This document shows, piece after piece, positions 43,175 through 48,455 of a stretch of DNA of 48,455 nucleotides; within the stretch, counting starts at the first letter, position 1; every line of letters begins with the position of its first letter. The stretch is from the NCBI GenBank assembly GCA_020341835.1, contig CP070838.1:2111530-2159984 (forward strand). The letters are read 5' to 3'. This DNA is from Thiotrichales bacterium. GTDB lineage: Bacteria; Pseudomonadota; Gammaproteobacteria; SZUA-229. The notes beneath the pieces are model-generated. The model was not told the origin of the DNA. It ran no database searches and saw only the letters and a program-made list of their open reading frames with translations. The position numbers and the translations under genes are program-made.

Positions 43175-43200
43175 AAAAAGAAGCCCGCTTAGCGGGCTTC
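43175..43200 (-). terminator. Rho-independent terminator after the ComEA-like gene
   Basis: On the minus strand a perfect 9-bp stem (GAAGCCCGC / GCGGGCTTC) with a 3-nt loop is followed by five T (complement of 43175-43179). It closes the transcript ending with the gene at 43230-43490. Confidence 0.88.
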
Positions 43201-43229
43201 CGATTGCTTGCAGCTTGCTGAAGGGAAAG

Positions 43230-43490
43230 TTATTCCAGCGTAAGCTTTGGTTTGTTTTTGTCAATCGTCGCCATACCGATGCCCTTAACATTGGCAAGAT
43301 CTTCTATTTGCCTGTAGGGTCCGTATTTCTCGCGGTAGGCAATTATCGCCTCGGCCTTGCTCTGCCCGATACCGGACAGTTCACTGGCCAGGGTCTCGGC
43401 ATCCGCGGTATTGATATTGACCTGTGCCGCATGGATCAATGCCGAAACTGAGAATAAAACAATAAAGATGACTGATTTTAGTGTTTTCAT
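43230..43490 (-). CDS. Short ComEA-like helix-hairpin-helix protein
   Basis: The gene encodes 86 residues from ATG 43490, which has AAGGA at good spacing; the upstream frame to 43529 is not supported. A signal peptide (to about residue 22) is followed by two helix-hairpin-helix motifs: VNINTADAETLASELSGIGQ and VKGIGMATIDKNKPKL. It is exported and binds DNA non-specifically in the family, where full-length ComEA pulls DNA into the periplasm during transformation. Many gammaproteobacteria carry this short form next to pyrF. It ends at a strong terminator. Confidence 0.85.
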   Translation of the reverse strand: MKTLKSVIFIVLFSVSALIHAAQVNINTADAETLASELSGIGQSKAEAIIAYREKYGPYRQIEDLANVKGIGMATIDKNKPKLTLE

Positions 43491-43547
43491 ATCGCGTCCT
43501 TGTGTTGTGTTGAATGGAACGCGTAGCATATGAAAACGCCGGATCGA

Positions 43548-44243
43548 TCACAATCGGGATAATTCTGAATTTATTGTCAGTAATTTCTGAACAGGGTCAT
43601 CCGCCTGTGTGATCGGCCGACCAATCACCAGGTAGTCCGAGCCCTGTTTGACCGCATCCACCGGCGAAACAATTCGCTTCTGGTCATCAGCGTGATCGGT
43701 CGGCAACCTGATACCCGGCGTGACCAGAACAAAATCGCTGCCCAGCGATGACTTGAGCACACCCGCTTCCTGCGCGGAGCAGACCACGCCATCCAGCCCC
43801 TGGTCCCTGGCGAGCAAGGCCAGCCGTTCGACCATCTGTTGAGCGCTGTGATCAATCCCGACCGCTTGCAGGTCTTCTTCGCTGCTGCTGGTCAGAACAG
43901 TAACCGCAATCAGCATCGGCGAATCGTTATCCGACAAGGCCGCACGTGCAGCCGCCATCATCGCGGGCCCGCCCAGCGCATGGACGTTCAGCATCCACAC
44001 ACCCAGGTCGGCGGCCGCCTTACAGGCTTTCGCCACAGTGTTGGGTATATCATGGTATTTAAGGTCGAGAAAAACATCGTAGCCCTGTACGACGAGTTTT
44101 CTGACCAGCTCAGGGCCGCTGCGCGTAAACAGCTCCTTGCCGATCTTGAGACGACATAATTCGGGGTTGACGCGGTCAACCAGTTCCATGGCACTGGACT
44201 CATCGGCAAAATCGAGCGCAACGATGATCCTCGATGCCGACAT
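43548..44243 (-). CDS. pyrF: Orotidine-5'-phosphate decarboxylase
   Basis: This 231-residue TIM-barrel enzyme makes UMP from OMP. ALDFADESSAMELVDRV, the catalytic DLKYHDIPNT (Asp-Lys-Asp) and the phosphate loop near VTPGIRLPTD are standard. Its ATG shares a base with the lapB stop (TGATG), so translation is coupled. The order lapB-pyrF is conserved in gammaproteobacteria. Confidence 0.96.
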   Translation of the reverse strand: MSASRIIVALDFADESSAMELVDRVNPELCRLKIGKELFTRSGPELVRKLVVQGYDVFLDLKYHDIPNTVAKACKAAADLGVWMLNVHALGGPAMMAAARAALSDNDSPMLIAVTVLTSSSEEDLQAVGIDHSAQQMVERLALLARDQGLDGVVCSAQEAGVLKSSLGSDFVLVTPGIRLPTDHADDQKRIVSPVDAVKQGSDYLVIGRPITQADDPVQKLLTINSELSRL

Positions 44244-45421
44244 CAGCAGGCGGGCTCGCAGGCAAAGGGTTTGACCGAGCCCCAGTTATGACAGCTCGGA
44301 CACAACCAGTACAGCGTGTTGGTTTTGAAGCCACACTGCTTGCACTGGAAGGCGGACTGCTCGTCTTTCATCACATCGACCGCAGACTTGAGTCCGCTGA
44401 TCATCATGCGCAGGTCCTCGTCGCCATTCGTCGCGTTAAAACTGAGCAACTGGTTCATTCCGTCAAGGGTGGGATTCTTTTTCAGTTTTTCGGTGACATA
44501 GTCAAGCGCTGCCTGTTGACCCTTATAGCGTTCCAGCACTTTCGCGTGCGACTCGAGCAGAGGCAGACTAACATGCCTCTGCTCGAGCTGGGCAAGATAG
44601 TCCATCAACGCTTCCGATTCATCCTCTTGGTGATGACATTCAACAAGCTTGTCCATCACCATCGGCAGGAACTCGGCATCCTGTTTTTCGATTTGCTGCA
44701 ACAGCGTTTTCGCTTTCTGGTAATCGCCCGAAGCCATGGCCATGTCAGCCAGAATGATCGTCGCCCTGACCGATGCGGTATCGTAGCGTAATGCCTGTTG
44801 TGCATAGTGCTCGCCCTGGCTGATATCACCCTTGGCCCTGGCGATATCGGCCAGTTCACAGTAGTACTGTGAAATCATCGGCCCGACCCTGCGCGGATTT
44901 TCGCTGAACAGATTTTCGGCCGCATCGATCGCCTTGTGCCAGTCCTTCTCCTGCTGGTAGATCAATATCAGGTTCTGCAGAGCCTTTTCCGACCTGGGGT
45001 CATGTATCAATACTTCCTTGAACAGACCTTCAGCACGGTCGAACCAGCCGGCACCCAGATAATCGTAGCCGAGCTCGAGCAATACCCGGTTGCGGTGTCG
45101 CTCCGGCAGCGAGGGTCGTGCAATCAGCCCCTGGTGTATCTTGATGGCCTTGTCGATTTCGCCGTTCTTGCGGAATATCTTGCCCAGTGCGAAGTGTGTA
45201 TCGATGGTTTCCCAGTCTGTCTCGACCAGCTTGACGAAGATATCCAGCGCCTTTCCCTGCTCATCATTGAGCAGATAGTTCAGACCCTTGAAATACTCGC
45301 TGGAGAAATGACTTTTCTGGCCGGATCCACTGTCGCTTCGCCTGAATACCATATAGGACAGTATGGCTATAACAGGCAACGCCAACAGGAGCCAGCCGGG
45401 AAGTTCAGAAAAATCAACCAT
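44243..45421 (-). CDS. lapB: Lipopolysaccharide assembly protein B
   Basis: This 392-residue protein has one N-terminal membrane helix (WLLLALPVIAILSYMVF) and then about nine TPRs facing the cytosol. A rubredoxin-like metal domain with two CxxC motifs (FQCKQCGF and LCPSCHNW) lies near 355-380. LapB (YciM) recruits FtsH to degrade LpxC and so sets lipid A output; lpx genes elsewhere in the window fit this. The partner lapA, usually directly upstream, is absent: only 95 bp separate lapB from ihfB. Confidence 0.94.
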   Translation of the reverse strand: MVDFSELPGWLLLALPVIAILSYMVFRRSDSGSGQKSHFSSEYFKGLNYLLNDEQGKALDIFVKLVETDWETIDTHFALGKIFRKNGEIDKAIKIHQGLIARPSLPERHRNRVLLELGYDYLGAGWFDRAEGLFKEVLIHDPRSEKALQNLILIYQQEKDWHKAIDAAENLFSENPRRVGPMISQYYCELADIARAKGDISQGEHYAQQALRYDTASVRATIILADMAMASGDYQKAKTLLQQIEKQDAEFLPMVMDKLVECHHQEDESEALMDYLAQLEQRHVSLPLLESHAKVLERYKGQQAALDYVTEKLKKNPTLDGMNQLLSFNATNGDEDLRMMISGLKSAVDVMKDEQSAFQCKQCGFKTNTLYWLCPSCHNWGSVKPFACEPAC

Positions 45422-45461
45422 GGAAATTCGATATTTCCCTGTTAATCATTGAAGTGTAAGA

Positions 45462-45493
45462 CAGCAACCGGATCATCCTGGTTCCGGTTGCTG
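45462..45493 (-). terminator. Hairpin between ihfB and lapB
   Basis: A perfect 11-bp stem (arms CAGCAACCGGA / TCCGGTTGCTG) with a 10-nt loop lies 23 bp past the ihfB stop. No strong T-run follows on the minus strand, so it may end only part of the transcripts or stabilise the ihfB message. Confidence 0.5.
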
Positions 45494-45516
45494 CGAATTG
45501 CGACGATGAGAAAGGA

Positions 45517-45846
45517 TTAAGCCTGCGTTTCCTTCTTCATCGAGTCATTAACCCGTTCCCTGAGCTCCTTGCCGGGCTTGAAGTGTGGAACGTGCTTGCC
45601 CGGGAGGGAAACAGAGTCCCCGGTTTTCGGATTACGACCGGCCCTAGGTGGGCGGTAATGCAGGGAGAAACTGCCAAAGCCGCGTATCTCGATGCGCTCG
45701 CCATTGGATAATGAATTACTCATCTGTTCGAGTAAACTTTTAACAGCGAGCTCGACATCCTTATAGGCGAGATGACTCTGCTTACGCGCGATTCTCTCGA
45801 TCAATTCCGATTTCATCATTGATCTTGCGTTCGTCTCTTCTGACAT
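45517..45846 (-). CDS. ihfB: Integration host factor subunit beta
   Basis: Up to 109 residues. From [15 protein letters not shown] to [14 protein letters not shown] it matches IhfB, including the DNA-bending arm with [16 protein letters not shown] bends DNA at promoters, origins and recombination sites. The true start may be ATG 45819 or 45816, which give the usual length of about 99; the longest frame from 45846 has GGGGA ten bases upstream and adds an unusual nine-residue lead. It follows rpsA by 47 bp, as in most gammaproteobacteria. Confidence 0.95.
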   Translation of the reverse strand: MSEETNARSMMKSELIERIARKQSHLAYKDVELAVKSLLEQMSNSLSNGERIEIRGFGSFSLHYRPPRAGRNPKTGDSVSLPGKHVPHFKPGKELRERVNDSMKKETQA

Positions 45847-45893
45847 CTGAAACCGTCCCCTGTAGTTGGTTAATAACTATACCCGCTGCGGCG

Positions 45894-47567
45894 TTAGTCG
45901 TTGGAATCCATCTGTTCCTTCAACAAATCGCCTAATTTGGTCGAAGCAGACTGTTGTGAGCTGGCGTAATCCTTCATTGCTTCAGCTTCTTCATCATAGT
46001 CCTTCGCCTTGATGGAAAGATTGATTGCACGGCTCTTACGATCAATACCAATCAGTTTAGCCTCAACCTCATCACCAACTTTCAATACAGTGGATGCATC
46101 TTCAACACGATCACGTGAAAGCTCCGATGCGCGCAATGTGCCCTCAACGCCTTCACCCAGATCAACAACCGCGGCTTTCGCGTCGACTGATATCACCGTA
46201 CCCTTGACCAGAGATCCTTTCTTGTTGGCACCCATAAATGAAGTGACAGGATCCTGCTCCATTTGCTTGATACCCAGTGAAATACGCTCGCGTTCCGGGT
46301 CAATAGAAAGCACGACAGCCTCTATGGTATCGCCTTTCTTGTAGTTGCGAATCGCGTCTTCCCCGGAAACATCCCAGGAAATGTCGGACATGTGTACCAG
46401 CCCGTCGATATCACCGTCGAGACCGACAAAGATACCGAAGTCGGTAATCGATTTGATATTGCCGGAAACCTTGTCGCCCTTGTTGTGGGTAGCGGAAAAC
46501 TCATCCCATGGATTGGGCTGACACTGCTTCATACCCAGCGAAATGCGACGGCGTTCTTCGTCGATGTCAAGTATCATGACTTCGACTTCGTCGCCAAGCG
46601 CGACGATGCTGGCAGGATTGATATTCTTGTTGGTCCAGTCCATTTCCGATACATGGACAAGACCTTCAACACCATCTTCGATTTCGACAAAGCAACCATA
46701 ATCTGTAATGTTGCTGATCTTGCCGTGCAGCCTTGATCCTTCAGGATAGCGGCGTGCAATTTCTGCCCATGGATCATCACCAAGCTGTTTCAGGCCCAGC
46801 GATACACGGTTGCGTTCCTTGTCGAACTTGAGAACCATCACTGATATCTCGTCACCGACATTTACCACCTCGGAAGGATGACGTACACGTTTCCACGCCA
46901 TATCGGTGATATGCAACAAACCGTCGACACCACCAAGATCGAGGAATGCACCGTAGTCGGTCAGGTTCTTGACAACCCCCTTGATTGGCTTGCCTTCTTC
47001 GATCGTATCGAGCAGTGCTTCGCGCTCGGCGCTGTATTCCGACTCGACAACAGCACGACGTGACACCACAACATTGTTGCGCTTCTGGTCGAGTTTGATG
47101 ACCTTGAATTCCAGTTCCTTGCCTTCGAGATAGGAAGTATCCCTGACAGGACGCACGTCAACCAGAGAACCCGGCAGGAATGCGCGGATATCACCCAGCT
47201 CGACGGTGAAGCCACCTTTGACCTTGCCGGTGATAACACCGGTAATGATTTCTTCTGTTTCGTAGGATGACTCCAGCGATTTCCAGGCTTTCGCACGCTT
47301 GGCTTTTTCGCGTGACAGCCGGGTTTCCCCAAAACCGTCTTCGACGGCCTCGAGCACAACCTCGACATCATCACCAATGGCAACCTCGAGGTCACCACTG
47401 AGATTTTTAAACTGTTCTTCCGGTATGACACCTTCAGATTTCAAACCGGCTGAAACGATAACGTAACCATCACGCACATCGGTGACGGTACCAATGACAA
47501 CCTGACCGGCGGTCATTTCGGTTTGATTTAAACTTTCTTCAAATAATTGGGCAAAACTTTCTGACAT
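45894..47567 (-). CDS. rpsA: Ribosomal protein S1
   Basis: 557 residues, exactly the common gammaproteobacterial length. It contains six S1 RNA-binding repeats; clear copies carry [40 protein letters not shown] and [20 protein letters not shown]. The first two bind the ribosome through S2, and the others hold mRNA. The Gln- and Ser-rich end ([12 protein letters not shown]) is normal. The gene lies between cmk and ihfB, the conserved order. Confidence 0.97.
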   Translation of the reverse strand: MSESFAQLFEESLNQTEMTAGQVVIGTVTDVRDGYVIVSAGLKSEGVIPEEQFKNLSGDLEVAIGDDVEVVLEAVEDGFGETRLSREKAKRAKAWKSLESSYETEEIITGVITGKVKGGFTVELGDIRAFLPGSLVDVRPVRDTSYLEGKELEFKVIKLDQKRNNVVVSRRAVVESEYSAEREALLDTIEEGKPIKGVVKNLTDYGAFLDLGGVDGLLHITDMAWKRVRHPSEVVNVGDEISVMVLKFDKERNRVSLGLKQLGDDPWAEIARRYPEGSRLHGKISNITDYGCFVEIEDGVEGLVHVSEMDWTNKNINPASIVALGDEVEVMILDIDEERRRISLGMKQCQPNPWDEFSATHNKGDKVSGNIKSITDFGIFVGLDGDIDGLVHMSDISWDVSGEDAIRNYKKGDTIEAVVLSIDPERERISLGIKQMEQDPVTSFMGANKKGSLVKGTVISVDAKAAVVDLGEGVEGTLRASELSRDRVEDASTVLKVGDEVEAKLIGIDRKSRAINLSIKAKDYDEEAEAMKDYASSQQSASTKLGDLLKEQMDSND

Positions 47568-47635
47568 GATTTAAGTAGTTGATAAATGTGCGTATTACAG
47601 CAATGGCGATGGCCGTCATACACGGGTTAAATGTT

Positions 47636-47662
47636 AAACAAACAGCCTGAACGTGTTCAGGC
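47636..47662 (-). terminator. Hairpin terminator after cmk
   Basis: On the minus strand a 7-bp perfect stem (GCCTGAA / TTCAGGC) with a 4-nt loop is followed by the T-rich TGTTTGTTT. It overlaps the cmk stop codon and lies before rpsA, so it probably ends the aroA-cmk transcript partly or fully. Confidence 0.62.
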
Positions 47663-48340
47663 CACGCTACTGCCGAAGCGCTGGCTCGCCAATTGCATTA
47701 CCTGTTCGACAACCTGTTCGATGCTCATCTCTGTCGTATCCAGCAGAATTGCATCAGCAGCAGCTTTCAGGGGTGCAGCCGAGCGTTCGCAGTCTCGTTT
47801 ATCGCGAGCTTTCAGCTCGGCGACAAGCTCAGGGAGATTAGCATCTATTCCCTTTTCTTTCAACTGCTTATAACGCCTTTTAGCGCGTTCTTCAGGACTC
47901 GCGGTGAGAAAGATTTTCAACTGCGCCTGCGGAAAAACGACCGTTCCCATGTCCCTGCCGTCCGCCAGCAGACCGGGCGCAACCGCAAAAGCACGCTGCC
48001 GCTCCAGCAGCGCCTGCCGCACCCCGGCGATCGCAGCAATCTCTGAAGCACGCGATCCGACCGCCTCGGCCCTGATCGCATCGGTGACCTCCCTGCCATC
48101 CAGCAGCACCTGCAGCTGGCCCTTGACCGGCACGTATTCAATATCCATTTTCTTTGCTATTTCAATGAGTTGCGGCTCCTTGCGCACATCCTTTCGAAGT
48201 GCTTCCAGCGCCGTCAGGCGATACAGCGAACCGCTGTCGAGCATGTGCCAGCCGAGCTTGTTTGCCAGCAGAAGGCACACCGTACCCTTGCCTGCCCCTC
48301 CTGGCCCATCCAGCGTTATCACGGGAACCGATGCGCTCAT
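47657..48340 (-). CDS. cmk: Cytidylate kinase
   Basis: This 227-residue protein has the P-loop VITLDGPGGAGKGTV at residues 8-22, GSLYRLTALEALR in the CMP-binding region and LLADGRDMGTVVFPQAQLK with the GRD motif. It phosphorylates CMP and dCMP. It lies 9 bp after the aroA stop and ahead of rpsA, the conserved order. Confidence 0.97.
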   Translation of the reverse strand: MSASVPVITLDGPGGAGKGTVCLLLANKLGWHMLDSGSLYRLTALEALRKDVRKEPQLIEIAKKMDIEYVPVKGQLQVLLDGREVTDAIRAEAVGSRASEIAAIAGVRQALLERQRAFAVAPGLLADGRDMGTVVFPQAQLKIFLTASPEERAKRRYKQLKEKGIDANLPELVAELKARDKRDCERSAAPLKAAADAILLDTTEMSIEQVVEQVMQLASQRFGSSVA

Positions 48341-48349
48341 GGCTTTTCG

Positions 48350-48455
48350 TCAGGCGTCTGACCGGATCGCCAGACCGGCCGCCGAGGCCAGTGCGACAAA
48401 ATCCGGAAACGAGGTATTCACGTTTTCGCAGTCTTCGATGATTACCTGCCCGCCG
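48350..48455 (-). CDS. aroA: 3-phosphoshikimate 1-carboxyvinyltransferase, C-terminal end only
   Basis: Only the last 35 codons are inside the window. They read GGQVIIEDCENVNTSFPDF and continue FVALASAAGLAI to a TGA stop, which matches the C-terminus of EPSP synthase (the I.DC..V.TSFP pattern). The position directly before cmk supports this. The enzyme joins PEP to shikimate-3-phosphate in aromatic synthesis. The rest lies beyond the right edge. Confidence 0.85.
   Translation of the reverse strand, partial: GGQVIIEDCENVNTSFPDFVALASAAGLAIRSDA

Overview
The window is a stretch of a gammaproteobacterial chromosome with roughly balanced base composition. The evidence is gene order. The block rpsB-tsf-pyrH-frr-uppS-cdsA-dxr-rseP-bamA-skp-lpxD-fabZ-lpxA, the divergent map-glnD pair beside rpsB, and the block aroA-cmk-rpsA-ihfB-lapB-pyrF are classic for that class. 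A lipid A pathway (lpxA, lpxD, lpxH, lapB) and a BAM/Skp system show a Gram-negative outer membrane. I cannot assign a genus. No phage, insertion sequence, integrase or CRISPR array is visible.

Layout. 1-9.8 kb is an accessory envelope region. It holds an Atm1/HMT1-type ABC exporter cut by the left edge, a divergent RND efflux pair, a small beta-barrel protein, and a pair of predicted phospholipid enzymes (a CDP-archaeol-synthase-like protein and a CDP-alcohol phosphatidyltransferase) divergent from a YbhP-like phosphatase/nuclease. It ends with a PA2779/PA2778-type pair (small membrane protein plus C39-like lipoprotein peptidase with TPRs). 9.9-13.7 kb holds a small unknown gene, an orphan LpxA paralogue, an ErpA/IscA-type Fe-S carrier and an ATP-grasp enzyme. 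The last three are bracketed by two intergenic blocks of nested inverted repeats. 13.7-19.8 kb is a leftward set: unknown 94-aa gene, thiopurine methyltransferase, PreP-like M16 protease, DUF503, then DsrE-like, AmmeMemoRadiSam-type radical SAM enzyme and YggX.

20.2-33.0 kb is the large leftward housekeeping block. It makes translation factors (S2, EF-Ts, RRF), UMP, undecaprenyl diphosphate, CDP-diacylglycerol, the isoprenoid precursor MEP, the outer-membrane assembly machinery and the first lipid A steps. 33.0-41.6 kb runs rightward: map, glnD, dapE, a DUF6394 membrane protein, a two-RCK potassium channel-like protein, tRNA-Arg(CCT), a cyclophilin and lpxH. 41.6-48.5 kb runs leftward: aroA (3' end only), cmk, rpsA, ihfB, lapB, pyrF, a short ComEA-like protein, a DUF455 ferritin-like protein and a secreted unknown protein.

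The most notable points are these. There is a triple-nested inverted repeat block with REP-like units at 13.3-13.7 kb and a related block at 10.3-10.5 kb. A second, archaeal-type CDP-lipid synthase sits beside a phosphatidyltransferase although canonical cdsA is also present. There is an LpxA paralogue outside the lpx operon. A compact dsrE-radicalSAM-yggX operon is present. Ribosomal protein S2 carries a long acidic-then-histone-H1-like tail. The usual lapA gene is missing. All statements rest on reading the sequence; no database search was run.
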